Origin: Nocardioides turkmenicus
GTDB lineage: Bacteria > Actinomycetota > Actinomycetes > Propionibacteriales > Nocardioidaceae
Assembly (NCBI RefSeq): GCF_011045035.1
Contig: NZ_JAALAA010000013.1
Coordinates: 62,001 to 126,000 of the forward strand
DNA: 64,000 nucleotides
Reading direction: 5' to 3'
Below the pieces are notes generated by a model. That model was not told the origin of the DNA, made no database searches, and worked only from the letters and a program-made list of their open reading frames with translations. The position numbers and the translations under genes are program-made. The first letter of the stretch is position 1, and every line of letters starts with the position of its first letter. Positions 40,992-49,228 of this stretch are shown here, one piece after another.

Positions 40992-41869
40992 CACTGCTCC
41001 TTCAGCTTGAGCTGCATGATCGAGTCGGCCGAGAACCCGGCCGCGGGGTCGCGGTCGGCGAACCAGCCGCCGACCTCCTTGTCGAGCGAGTCGAGGTCCC
41101 AGGCGGCGTTGTCGAACCGCTCCGCGACGGTCGGCGGCGCCAGCACGGCGATCATCCCGCCGTAGACCACGAAGACCTGCCCGGTGATCGCAGCGGCAGC
41201 GGGCGAGGCGAGATAGGTGACCAGCGGCGCCACGTGCTCGGGCCCGTAGGAGTCGCCCGAGAGCACACCCTCGGTCATCGCCGTCGCCGCCCGCGGGCAG
41301 ATCGCGTTGGCGCGTACGCCGGAGCGACCCATCGAGCGGGCCGTCGACATCGTCAGCGCGGTGATCCCGGCCTTCGCGGCGCCGTAGTTGGCCTGCCCCG
41401 GGGGTCCGGACAGGAACGCCTCCGAGGAGGTGTTCACCACCGCGGCGTCGACCGGTGCGCCGGTCGACTTGGCGACCGAGCGCCAGTGGGCCGAGGCGTT
41501 GCGGGTGAGCAGGAAGTGGCCGCGCAGGTGGACGCGTACGACGAGGTCGAACTCCTCGTCGGACATGTTGAAGAGCATCTTGTCGCGGGTGATGCCCGCG
41601 TTGTTGACCACGATGTCCAGGCCGCCGAACCCGTCGACGGCGGCGGCCATCATCGCGTCGGCGGTGGCGCGCTCGCTCACGTCGCCGGCGGCGATCACCG
41701 CCTCGCCACCGAACCCGCGGATCTCCTCGGCGGCCTCCTCGGCGGCGCCGGGCAGGTCGTTGAGCACCACCCGCGCGCCCGCACGCGCGAGGGCGACCGC
41801 CTCGGCGCGCCCGAGCCCCGCCCCGGAACCGGTGACGATCGCGATCTTGCCTGTCAGGTCAACACTCAC
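40991..41869 (-). CDS. hsd4A: Hsd4A, 17-beta-hydroxysteroid / beta-hydroxyacyl-CoA dehydrogenase
   Basis: The 292-residue SDR has TGSGAGLGRAEAVALA, NNAGITRDKMLFNMSDEEFD, Ser in VVNTSSEAFLSG and YGAAKAGITALTMSTARSMG, and the C-terminal extension typical of MFE2/HSD17B4-like SDRs such as Rv3502c. Hsd4A oxidises the side-chain beta-hydroxyacyl-CoA in cholesterol degradation. It lies 6 bp after the ferredoxin gene, the same pair as hsd4A-fdxD next to mce4 in M. tuberculosis. Confidence 0.9.
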   Translation of the reverse strand: MSVDLTGKIAIVTGSGAGLGRAEAVALARAGARVVLNDLPGAAEEAAEEIRGFGGEAVIAAGDVSERATADAMMAAAVDGFGGLDIVVNNAGITRDKMLFNMSDEEFDLVVRVHLRGHFLLTRNASAHWRSVAKSTGAPVDAAVVNTSSEAFLSGPPGQANYGAAKAGITALTMSTARSMGRSGVRANAICPRAATAMTEGVLSGDSYGPEHVAPLVTYLASPAAAAITGQVFVVYGGMIAVLAPPTVAERFDNAAWDLDSLDKEVGGWFADRDPAAGFSADSIMQLKLKEQ

Positions 41870-41875
41870 GTGGTG

Positions 41876-42070
41876 CTACTCCTCGATCCTCAGGGCCGCC
41901 TTGGGGCAGCCGGCCACGGCCTGCTCGACGCGGTCACGGTTCTCGTCGGTCACTGTCGGGTCCGCGATCTGCAGGTAGTCGTCGTCGTCGATCTCGAACA
42001 CGTCGGGCGCGAACGACTCGCACATCCCGTTGGACTCGCACAGGTCGAAGTCCGCGATCACCTTTGCCAT
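41876..42070 (-). CDS. fdxD: [3Fe-4S]-type ferredoxin FdxD-like
   Basis: This 64-residue ferredoxin has the pattern Cys-x5-Cys (DFDLCESNGMCESFAPDVFE) and a distal CysPro (VAGCPKAALRIEE), the three-Cys set of [3Fe-4S] ferredoxins serving actinobacterial P450s. No P450 gene is in the window, so its electron acceptor must lie elsewhere. Its neighbours and the operator upstream of the unit place it in cholesterol catabolism. Confidence 0.9.
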   Translation of the reverse strand: MAKVIADFDLCESNGMCESFAPDVFEIDDDDYLQIADPTVTDENRDRVEQAVAGCPKAALRIEE

Positions 42071-42101
42071 GTCCGTCTCCTTGTCCTCGTCATCATCGAC
42101 G

Positions 42102-42578
42102 TCAGCCTTGACCGGGCAGCGCGCCCAGCTTGCGGTGGTCCCAGCTTGCGATCTTGTCGGGCTCGATGACGATGCCGACGCGCTTGTGGGCCTGCTTCGA
42201 CACCAGGTCCTCGCCGAGCTCGCCCAGGTCGGCGCCGTCGGCCATCCGGGCCATCACCCGCGACCCGATGCTCTTGATCTCGTCGTAGTCCTCGACGAGC
42301 CGCGCCTTGCCGGTGATGCTCACCCCGCGCAGCTCGAAGTAGTCCACGCCGTCCTCGACCAGGCAAGTGACCCGCGGGTCGCGGCGCAGGTTGCGGACCT
42401 TCTGCGAGGACCCGTAGGTCCAGAAGACGATCTTTCCCTCGTCGAGCACGTAGAACAGCGTGGTCAGGTGCGGAGCGCCGTCGGCTCCGACGGTCGCGAC
42501 CTGCACCTTCATCTGCGAGCCGAGGAACTCCTCGATCTCGGCTTCGGTCAGCTGAACGGACTGGCGCGAGCCGGCCAT
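42102..42578 (-). CDS. PPOX-class split-barrel flavin/F420-binding protein
   Basis: The 158 residues form a pyridoxamine-oxidase-like split barrel (LGSQMKVQVATVGADGAPHL, FWTYGSSQKVRNLRRDPRVT, GVSITGKARLVEDYDEIKS). Such proteins bind FMN or F420 and reduce small substrates. The ATG at 42578 follows TAGGAGGG, which rules out the longer frame reaching into the operator. It heads a KstR-controlled unit with fdxD, hsd4A and an SDR. Substrate unknown. Confidence 0.85.
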   Translation of the reverse strand: MAGSRQSVQLTEAEIEEFLGSQMKVQVATVGADGAPHLTTLFYVLDEGKIVFWTYGSSQKVRNLRRDPRVTCLVEDGVDYFELRGVSITGKARLVEDYDEIKSIGSRVMARMADGADLGELGEDLVSKQAHKRVGIVIEPDKIASWDHRKLGALPGQG

Positions 42579-42601
42579 GTGCCCTCCTAGAGCGGTGAAA
42601 C

Positions 42602-42615
42602 TAGAACACGTTCTA
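42602..42615. promoter_or_regulatory. KstR operator for the PPOX-fdxD-hsd4A-SDR unit
   Basis: TAGAACACGTTCTA matches the KstR pattern exactly. It lies 23 bp upstream of the PPOX gene start. Confidence 0.88.
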
Positions 42616-42691
42616 CCATAACAGAATGGAGTGCTCCCCTGGAGGGGGCCTCTTGGTGAGACTAGGCCCATCGTCTCGGGCTCCGCTTCGA

Positions 42692-43525
42692 CTACGAAGC
42701 AGCCTTCATCTCGGAGATCAGCCAGCCGCCGTCCTCCTTGACCAGCGTGAGCACCTCCCATGTCGGGCTGACCACGGTGTTCTTGGTCTTCGGCGCGCTC
42801 GCGCTCTGGTTGACGAAGAGCAGCACCTTCGCGGACTCCTCGGTGGCGGAGATGATCGAGGCGGCGCAGTCCTCGTCGACACAGGCCTTGCCCTCCTCGG
42901 CCGCCTTCGCGCCCTCCTCGGAGAGCGGCGCGACCTGGGCGTCGACCTTGATCCCGAGATCGGCCTGCTCCTTGCGCTTGTCCTCGCCGGGCAGCGTCTT
43001 GTCATACTCCTTCTGCATCGCCGGCGTCATCAGCTTCTTCGCCGCTGCGATGTCCTTCTCCGCGCTGGCGGCCTGGTACGACATCACCGTCTGGGTCAGC
43101 CCGACCGAGTGCTCCATGATCGCCGCCCGCGACCCGGCCGCGGTCAGCTCGCCACCGGGCGCCACGTCGTCCTTCGACGCCATGTCGACAGCCAGCCAGA
43201 GCAGACCACCGGCCACCAGGACGAGTACGCCGAGAACGGCTGTCAGCACCCGGCTCCCGTCACCCAGCCACCGCTCCGTGAACCCGGCCCGCGCCTCGCC
43301 CGAAGCCTCACCCTCATCCTCAGGTTGAGGCTCCGATTCGGTCTCCACGTCCTCCGGAGCAGCCACCTCGTCGCGTACGTCCTGCGGTTCTGCCTCCTCG
43401 GCCGGAGGCAGCAGGTCGGACCCGCAATAACGGCACTTGATCGCGGCCGCCTTGATCGTCTCCGCGCAGAAGGGGCACTCCTTCTGGCCGGTGGAGACCG
43501 ATCCGTTCGCCCGTACGCCTGTCAT
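42692..43525 (-). CDS. Mce-associated membrane protein with N-terminal zinc ribbon
   Basis: The 277 residues contain a zinc ribbon (CPFCAETIKAAAIKCRYCG, two CxxC at about 17-35), an acidic linker, one membrane helix (VLTAVLGVLVLVAGGLLWLAV) and an extracytoplasmic domain of the Mce-associated SnoaL-like fold ending WEVLTLVKEDGGWLISEM. Mam proteins stabilise Mce complexes; a cytoplasmic zinc ribbon on one is unusual. ATG 43525 follows GGAGGTGG and overlaps the stop of the small peptide gene as ATGA. It ends the mce operon. Confidence 0.85.
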   Translation of the reverse strand: MTGVRANGSVSTGQKECPFCAETIKAAAIKCRYCGSDLLPPAEEAEPQDVRDEVAAPEDVETESEPQPEDEGEASGEARAGFTERWLGDGSRVLTAVLGVLVLVAGGLLWLAVDMASKDDVAPGGELTAAGSRAAIMEHSVGLTQTVMSYQAASAEKDIAAAKKLMTPAMQKEYDKTLPGEDKRKEQADLGIKVDAQVAPLSEEGAKAAEEGKACVDEDCAASIISATEESAKVLLFVNQSASAPKTKNTVVSPTWEVLTLVKEDGGWLISEMKAAS

Positions 43526-43608
43526 CGGGCCACCTCCGTAGCGCAAGCGCCAGGGTACGGACGCGCCCCGATGAGGATCCCATTGTTCACTCGCTGACGC
43601 TCGCTCAT
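43522..43608 (-). CDS. Small mce-operon peptide 1 (28 residues)
   Basis: The frame starts MSERQRVNNG and contains ARPYPGACATEVAR before TGA. Its ATG overlaps the upstream Mam gene stop as TGATG, and its stop overlaps the downstream zinc-ribbon gene start as ATGA, so it fills the gap exactly. A paralogue with the same MSERQR, RPYP and TEV blocks lies between mceB and mceC (49145-49228). The final codons double as the ribosome-binding site of the next gene. It could be a real microprotein or a translated coupling leader; no function is assigned. Confidence 0.55.
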   Translation of the reverse strand: MSERQRVNNGILIGARPYPGACATEVAR

Positions 43609-44180
43609 CAGTTGACTCCTGCCAGGTCGGACATGCGCCACCCGTCCTTCGTCTTGGCCAGCGACACCTTGAAGCGGTACTTCGAGCACCGCGCGCCGTC
43701 GTAGGGGCAGGTGTCGCTCTTCTTCAGCTCTGCGGTCTGGCTGCTGGTGACGACCGAGTCGACGGCGACGAGCACGACCGCCTTCTTCGACCCGATCGCG
43801 CGGATCCCGACCTGCTTGACCTTGCCCTTGGAGATGGTCTGGGCGGGGATGGCGGCCTGCCGGATCTGCTCGGCGATGGCGGTGTACTCCTTGCCGAAGG
43901 TGCCGGTCGAGATCTCCTTGACCGCCTGGATCCGCGGGTCCATGTCGCGGTAGTCGACGTCGAGGAAGGCGATCACCCCCTCCTCGGCGACCGCCTTCAC
44001 CTCGTCGTAGTCGGCGGCCGCGGCCTCCGCGGGCGTCGTCCAGGGCAGCACCCGGGCACCGCCGATGAAGACGGCGGCCGCCAGCACGACCAGGATCACC
44101 ACCAGCGCCGCCAGCACGGTGTTGACCCGGCCCAGTCTGGCGAGGGAGAGCTTGACCTCGAGGGGATTGTCAGAGCTCAT
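43608..44180 (-). CDS. Mce-associated membrane protein (Mam type)
   Basis: The 190-residue protein has a short cytoplasmic N-terminus, one membrane helix (VLAALVVILVVLAAAVFIGGA) and a SnoaL-like extracytoplasmic domain ending AKTKDGWRMSDLAGVN, the layout of Mam4A/Rv3493c. It follows mceF by 6 bp. A Cys pair in SDTCPYDGARCSKY could form a disulfide. Probable role: assembly or stability of the Mce4 transporter. Confidence 0.87.
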   Translation of the reverse strand: MSSDNPLEVKLSLARLGRVNTVLAALVVILVVLAAAVFIGGARVLPWTTPAEAAAADYDEVKAVAEEGVIAFLDVDYRDMDPRIQAVKEISTGTFGKEYTAIAEQIRQAAIPAQTISKGKVKQVGIRAIGSKKAVVLVAVDSVVTSSQTAELKKSDTCPYDGARCSKYRFKVSLAKTKDGWRMSDLAGVN

Positions 44181-44186
44181 TCGGAC

Positions 44187-45464
44187 TCACTCCTCTCCCA
44201 GGATCATCGAGCGCCAGGAGTCGTCGGACAGGGCGGAGACGAGGCCTCCGTCTTCGGTCGGGCTGGACATCGTGACCGTCTTTCCGTCGGGGAGCTGGGT
44301 GCGGCCGGTCTTCGGGTCGTAGGTCGTGACGTACTTCCCGACACCTTCGGGCTTGGGCACCATGTTGACGCCGCGCTGCATAATCGGGTTGTCGCCCTGG
44401 TAGCCGGGCTGGGCACGCTCGTCGGTGCACTTGGCCGGGTAGAGCGGCTGGTCCTCCATCACGGTCCCGGGGATCCACTGGTCGGCAGGCTTGTAGCCCT
44501 CCTGGCACGGTGGTGTCGTGTAGGTGTAGCCCATCGACAGGTGACCGTAGCCGTCACCGGGCGAGCCGGTCCACCCTGTCGCCACGACGCGCGGAAACGT
44601 CACCAGGGTCTGCTCGATCGCCGGCAGCCGGGCGGTGAGCACCTCGTTGACGGTGCTGAGGTTGGCCAGGAAGACCGGGAGCAGCGGCTGCAGGCCGTCG
44701 AGCAGCGACTGCACCTGGACCGCGGTCGCCTCGCCGCCCTGCAGGATCTCGCGCAGCTCCGGGTCGCGCTTGTCGAGGGTCGCGGTGACCTCCTCGAGCC
44801 CGTCCGCGAACTCGCGGATGTCGCCGCTGTGCTCCTTCTGGGTCTGGAGCACGGTCTGGCTGGTGTTGAGGAGGCGGATGGTCTCCTTCTGGTGTGCCGA
44901 GGCCTCGTCGACGAGCGTGGAGCCCGAGTCGAGCAGTGTACGCAGGTTCTCGGCGTTGCCGCGGAACAGCGTGCCGAGCTCGGCGACCACGGTGCTCAGG
45001 TCCTCACCGTTGATCGAGGTGGTGAAGCTGTTGAGCTCAGTGAGCAGCTCGTCGGTGGTGCCGGGCATCGACTCAGGCCCGGCGGTCACGACGTCGCCCT
45101 CGGCGAGGTAGGGGCCGGAGGCCGACTCGGGGATGAAGTTGACGTACTGCTCCCCCACCGCCGAGAGGTTGTGGACCTCGATCTTGGCGTCCTTGGGCAC
45201 CTGGGTGCCGGGGTCGAGCTCCAGCCCGGCGCGTACGCCCTCGTCGGTGACGGTCATCGAGGCCACCCGGCCGATGCTGATGCCGCGGTAGTTCACCTCG
45301 CTGCCCACGTAGAGGCCGCCGGAGGCCGGCAGGTCGACCGAGACGTCGACGTGGCGGCCCAGGACCCGGTCGACGACGCCGAGGTAGGCGGCCGAGACGT
45401 AGAAGATGCCGACTGCGGCGAGCACCAGGAAGACGACCAGCTTGTTGCGTACGCTCCGTGTCAT
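44187..45464 (-). CDS. mce4F: MceF, Mce4-type transporter substrate-binding protein
   Basis: This 425-residue protein has a membrane anchor (KLVVFLVLAAVGIFYVSAAY), an MlaD/MCE domain (VSVDLPASGGLYVGSEVNYRG, IGRVASMTVTDEGVRAGLEL, AKIEVHNLSAVGEQYVNFIP) and a long helical Mce C-terminal domain. It is one of six subunits that form the sterol conduit across the envelope. The C-terminal extension has Cys residues (TPPCQEGYKPADQW, YPAKCTDERAQ). Its ATG overlaps the mceE stop by one base. Confidence 0.92.
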   Translation of the reverse strand: MTRSVRNKLVVFLVLAAVGIFYVSAAYLGVVDRVLGRHVDVSVDLPASGGLYVGSEVNYRGISIGRVASMTVTDEGVRAGLELDPGTQVPKDAKIEVHNLSAVGEQYVNFIPESASGPYLAEGDVVTAGPESMPGTTDELLTELNSFTTSINGEDLSTVVAELGTLFRGNAENLRTLLDSGSTLVDEASAHQKETIRLLNTSQTVLQTQKEHSGDIREFADGLEEVTATLDKRDPELREILQGGEATAVQVQSLLDGLQPLLPVFLANLSTVNEVLTARLPAIEQTLVTFPRVVATGWTGSPGDGYGHLSMGYTYTTPPCQEGYKPADQWIPGTVMEDQPLYPAKCTDERAQPGYQGDNPIMQRGVNMVPKPEGVGKYVTTYDPKTGRTQLPDGKTVTMSSPTEDGGLVSALSDDSWRSMILGEE

Positions 45465-46816
45465 CAGTTACCGCCTCTCAGCAGTCCGAGGAGGCCGGCC
45501 AGGCCTCCGGCGGTCGGCTCGGCCGTGGGCGACTCGGTGTCGGTGGGCGCGGAGAGGCCCTCGGCGATCTCCGGGACCAGGTTGTTGAGTCCCGGTGTCT
45601 TGGTCGAGGTCGAGCTCTTGGGCAGCAGGTCGGACATGTCGGGCAGCTTCGGCGTCTTCTCGCCGGGCTTCGCCGCGGTGTCTTCCTTGCCGACCACGGA
45701 GCAGACGATCTGCATGTTCGTCAGGTCGCACAGCGCCTTGGCCAGCGGCTGGATCGCCTCGCACCCCTTGGAGTAGGACAGGCAGATCTGGAAGACCTGC
45801 GGCAGCAGGCCCGGCGACTCGCCGTTGGTGAGGCTGCCGACCAGCTTGCCGAGGTCGAGGTCCATGTGGAACAGAGCGTTGGAGTAGTCGCCCATCGCCA
45901 GTCCGGAGGCGTTCTCGGGGAACGGGAAGCTGGCCGCCATCATCAGGCCGCGGGGCAGCGAGTCACCGGCGTCGGCGAGCTCGCGCAGCGTCGGCGCCAG
46001 CTCCTCCAGCGCCGTGGTCAGGTTGGCGCCGCTCTGGTTGATCACCCGGGTCGCGACCACCCCGAGCCGGTCGAGCGCCTTCATCATCTTCATCAGGTCG
46101 GCGTGCTGCTGGCGGAGCACCTCGAGCGCCGGCCCGAAGGAGTCGATAGCCGCCTCGATCGACTTCGCCTCCTTGTTGAGGGTGCGGGTCAGCCGGTCGA
46201 CCTGCTCCATCGCCCTGATGATCGAGCCCTTCTGCTGGTTGAGCGAGGCGACCGTGGTCTCCAGGTTGCCCAGCAGCGCCCGCATGTCGCCGGTGCGTCC
46301 GTCCATCATCGTGTTGAGCTCGTCGCTGATCGTCTTCAGCTGCCCGACGCCGCCGCCCGCGAGCAGGAAGGAGAGCGCGCCGAGCACCTCCTCGACCTCG
46401 GGGTTGCGGTTGGTGCGGTCGAGGCCGATGGTCGCGCCGTCGCCGAGCTTGCCTGCGCTGGCGATGGTGGACCCCTCGGGCGCCACCAGGGCGATGTACT
46501 TCTCCCCGAGCAGGCTGGTCTGGCGTACGTTGGCCAGCGCGTCGGCCGGGAGCTCGATGTTCTTGCGGATGGTCATGGTGACCTTCGCGTGCCAGCCCTC
46601 CCGCTCGACCTTGTCGACCTGGCCGACCGGCACGTCGTTGGCCATCACCTTGGTGCGCGGCACCACGTCGACGACGTCGTTGAACTCCGCGGTGACGACG
46701 TAGCCGTCGCCCTCGCCGACCTCCTTGCCGGGAAGCGGCAGGTCATAGGCCTGTACGCCGCACCCGCTGGCCACGGCGACGATGCCGAGCATCGCCAGGA
46801 AGGCTCTCAGCTTCAC
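45464..46816 (-). CDS. mce4E: MceE, lipoprotein subunit of Mce4-type transporter
   Basis: The 450 residues begin with a lipoprotein signal (MKLRAFLAMLGIVAVASGC; lipobox ASGC, lipidated Cys19), as usual for the MceE position. The MCE domain follows (VTAEFNDVVDVVPRTKVMAN, TSLLGEKYIALVAPEG), then a helical domain and a Ser/Thr/Pro-rich tail. It overlaps mceD by 4 bp. Confidence 0.92.
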   Translation of the reverse strand: MKLRAFLAMLGIVAVASGCGVQAYDLPLPGKEVGEGDGYVVTAEFNDVVDVVPRTKVMANDVPVGQVDKVEREGWHAKVTMTIRKNIELPADALANVRQTSLLGEKYIALVAPEGSTIASAGKLGDGATIGLDRTNRNPEVEEVLGALSFLLAGGGVGQLKTISDELNTMMDGRTGDMRALLGNLETTVASLNQQKGSIIRAMEQVDRLTRTLNKEAKSIEAAIDSFGPALEVLRQQHADLMKMMKALDRLGVVATRVINQSGANLTTALEELAPTLRELADAGDSLPRGLMMAASFPFPENASGLAMGDYSNALFHMDLDLGKLVGSLTNGESPGLLPQVFQICLSYSKGCEAIQPLAKALCDLTNMQIVCSVVGKEDTAAKPGEKTPKLPDMSDLLPKSSTSTKTPGLNNLVPEIAEGLSAPTDTESPTAEPTAGGLAGLLGLLRGGN

Positions 46817-48159
46817 TTCCTGCCTCCTGACATCAGGTCCTGCAGCGACCCGCTCAGCGCGCCGATCCCGCCCTCGGTGACCACCTCGGGCTCCACCTCC
46901 GGCTGCTTGGCCGGGGTGCCGGTGTCGAGCGGCAGGCCGGTCTCGGTGTCACGGTCGGTGGGCGCGCTGCCCTCGGTGAGCGCCTGGCCGGCCGGCGCGG
47001 TCGAGCCGTTCGGCAGCAGCGCCTTGAACAGTGCGCAGATCTCCTTGGCCCCGGGGATCTGGTCGTTCTCGACGATCATGCAGAGGATGTTCGACAGGTC
47101 CGAGCCGATCGGGCCGACCTGGAGCCGGAAGCCGACCGAGCCCGAGGCCGGGTCGAAGGACTCGGCCAGGTTGCCGAGGCCGAGCGGCGCCAGGTCGACG
47201 ACGGTGCCGAGGGTCTCCTTCTCCTTGGCCAGGATGTTGAGCGTCTTGTTGAGCTCCTTGACGTCGCCGACGAGGGCGTCGGAGTTGTTCTCGACGAACG
47301 ACTTGGTCACCTTGACCGCCTGCGCGATCGCGGCGAGCGCCTGGTCGAGCTCGTCGCTCTCCCCGGCCAGCTGGGTGGAGACGGTCGAGAGGTCGGTCAG
47401 GAACTTCTCGGTGGTCTCGTCGTTGCGGGCCAGCGTCCGGGTGACCTCGGAGAGCTGCGAGAGCGTGCTGAAGAGCTGCTCGGAGTTGCCGCCCAGCACC
47501 TGGGCCGCCTCGGACATGTCGGCGATCGCCTGGTTGCCGAGCTTGCCGTTGCCCTCCAGGGCGTCCGCCCCCTCGCTCAGGACGTCGCTCAGCGCGCCGT
47601 TCTTGTTGGCACCGTTGGGACCGAGCGCCGTGGTCAGCTCGGAGAGGCTGGCGTAGATCCGGTCGAGCTCGACCGGCACCGCGGTGCGCTCGATCGGGAT
47701 CTCCCCGCCGTCGGCCAGGGTCGGACCGCCGGTGTAGGCGGGCGTCAGCTGGATGAACCGGTCGGCGACGAGGGTCGGGGTGACGATCGCCGCCTTGACG
47801 TCCTTGGGCAGCTTGTAGTCGCTCTCGTACTCGATCACCGCGTCCACGTGATCGCCCTTCGCCTCCAGGGAGGCGACCTTGCCGACCTTCACGCCCATGA
47901 TCACGACGTCGGAGCCCTCGTAGATGCTCACCGCCTGCGGGAAGCTGGCGGTCACCAGCTTGGTGTCGGGCGCGGCGACCTCGGAGACCAGCAGCAGCCC
48001 GCACATCACCACCAGCGCGACCGGAAGCGCAGCCCACTTGGACCTCAGGCTGGGCCCTGACGGCCGCTCGCTGCCCGCGGCCGGGACATACGCCGCGCCG
48101 CGACGTCGCGCGGCGACACGCCGCGGCGAATCCGTCAGTCGTTCGATGATGCTGGTCAT
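46813..48159 (-). CDS. mce4D: MceD subunit of Mce4-type transporter
   Basis: This 448-residue protein has an about 45-residue cytoplasmic lead, a membrane helix (WAALPVALVVMCGLLLVSEVA), MCE domain (VTASFPQAVSIYEGSDVVIM, GVKVGKVASLEAKGDHVDAV, VADRFIQLTPAYTGGPTLAD), helical domain and an acidic Pro/Thr tail. The ATG at 48159 overlaps the mceC stop as ATGA, which fixes the start although the frame is open much farther upstream. Confidence 0.92.
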   Translation of the reverse strand: MTSIIERLTDSPRRVAARRRGAAYVPAAGSERPSGPSLRSKWAALPVALVVMCGLLLVSEVAAPDTKLVTASFPQAVSIYEGSDVVIMGVKVGKVASLEAKGDHVDAVIEYESDYKLPKDVKAAIVTPTLVADRFIQLTPAYTGGPTLADGGEIPIERTAVPVELDRIYASLSELTTALGPNGANKNGALSDVLSEGADALEGNGKLGNQAIADMSEAAQVLGGNSEQLFSTLSQLSEVTRTLARNDETTEKFLTDLSTVSTQLAGESDELDQALAAIAQAVKVTKSFVENNSDALVGDVKELNKTLNILAKEKETLGTVVDLAPLGLGNLAESFDPASGSVGFRLQVGPIGSDLSNILCMIVENDQIPGAKEICALFKALLPNGSTAPAGQALTEGSAPTDRDTETGLPLDTGTPAKQPEVEPEVVTEGGIGALSGSLQDLMSGGRK

Positions 48160-49145
48160 TGCACGATCCCTGGTCGTCGTCCCGGCACGAACTCGCCGCT
48201 CACGATGCCGGTCAGGTTGGCGAGGTAGGCGTCGAACCAGGGGCCGGTGCCGATGATGTTGATCAGGATCGACGCGTACGGCCCGTAGTTCTGGATGGTC
48301 TTGGTCAGGTCTTCGTCGCGGGCGTTGAGGAACTTCAGCGCCTGGTTGAGCGCGTCCAGCGCGGGACCGATCTGCTTCTGGTTCTCCTTCACCAGGGCCT
48401 GCAGCTGCTCGGCCAGCGCGGTGGCGTTGACCAGCAGCTGGTGGATGGCCTGGCGACGCTGGATGAGCTCGGCGAAGACCTGGTCGCCGTTCTCCATCAC
48501 GCTGATGATGTCCTGCTTGCGCTCGTTGACGAGCTGCACGACCTTCTCGGCGTCCTGCAGCAGCGACTCCAGCTCGTCGCCGCGGGCGGCGATCGTCTGG
48601 GAGAGCGCGGCGATGCCCTGGAACGCGCCCTGCACCTCGGGGCCGGCCTTGTCGAGCGTGCCCGACATCGTGGTCAGTGCCTTGGCGAGCTGCTGGGTGT
48701 CGATCGCCTCGGTGGTCTCGGTCAGGTCGCCGAAGGTGCCGACGATGTCGCTGCCGGCGCTGGTGCGGGCCAGCGGGATCGTCGAACCGGCGTCCAGCGT
48801 CGAGCCGCCCTGGGGGGTGATCTCGAGGTACTTCTCCCCCAGCAGGTTGAGCACGCCGATCTTCGCCTCGCTGCGGTGGCCGATCTCGGTGCCCTCGACG
48901 GAGAAGGAGACGACCACCTTGGCACCCTGGATCTCGATGTCGCTGACCCGGCCGACCCGGATGCCGGCGATCTCCACCCGGTTGCCGACGTGCAGGCCGC
49001 TGGTGTCGGAGAACTCGGCCTGGTAGGTCGTGCCGGCGAACCACGGCAGCTTGCGCAGGTTGAACGCCGCGGTGAGCGCCAGCGCGATCGCCACGATCGT
49101 GATCACGCCGGTGCGCTTGAGCTGAGTATCGGAGTGATGTGCCAT
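48156..49145 (-). CDS. mce4C: MceC subunit of Mce4-type transporter
   Basis: From ATG 49145 the 329-residue protein starts MAHHSDTQLKRTG, with a membrane helix (VITIVAIALALTAAFNL), an MCE domain (YQAEFSDTSGLHVGNRVEIA, GVLNLLGEKYLEITPQGGST) and a helical domain. GGAGGT lies 9 bases upstream. The start overlaps the stop of small mce peptide 2 as TGATG. Confidence 0.92.
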   Translation of the reverse strand: MAHHSDTQLKRTGVITIVAIALALTAAFNLRKLPWFAGTTYQAEFSDTSGLHVGNRVEIAGIRVGRVSDIEIQGAKVVVSFSVEGTEIGHRSEAKIGVLNLLGEKYLEITPQGGSTLDAGSTIPLARTSAGSDIVGTFGDLTETTEAIDTQQLAKALTTMSGTLDKAGPEVQGAFQGIAALSQTIAARGDELESLLQDAEKVVQLVNERKQDIISVMENGDQVFAELIQRRQAIHQLLVNATALAEQLQALVKENQKQIGPALDALNQALKFLNARDEDLTKTIQNYGPYASILINIIGTGPWFDAYLANLTGIVSGEFVPGRRPGIVQ

Positions 49146-49228
49146 CAGACCGGCACCTCCGTCGAGGAGAAGCAAGGATACGGACGCACCGGTCTGAGAT
49201 CGATGGTCGTTCGCTGGCGCTCACTCAT
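49145..49228 (-). CDS. Small mce-operon peptide 2 (27 residues)
   Basis: The frame starts MSERQRTTIDL and contains RPVRPYPCFSSTEVPV before TGA. Its ATG overlaps the mceB stop as ATGA and its stop overlaps the mceC start as TGATG. It shares MSERQR, RPYP, one Cys and TEV with the peptide at 43522-43608, while the middle differs. The GAGGTG coding for its last residues is also the mceC ribosome-binding region. Alternative reading: both are copies of a GAGCGCCAGCGA-type repeat that happens to be open. Confidence 0.55.
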   Translation of the reverse strand: MSERQRTTIDLRPVRPYPCFSSTEVPV

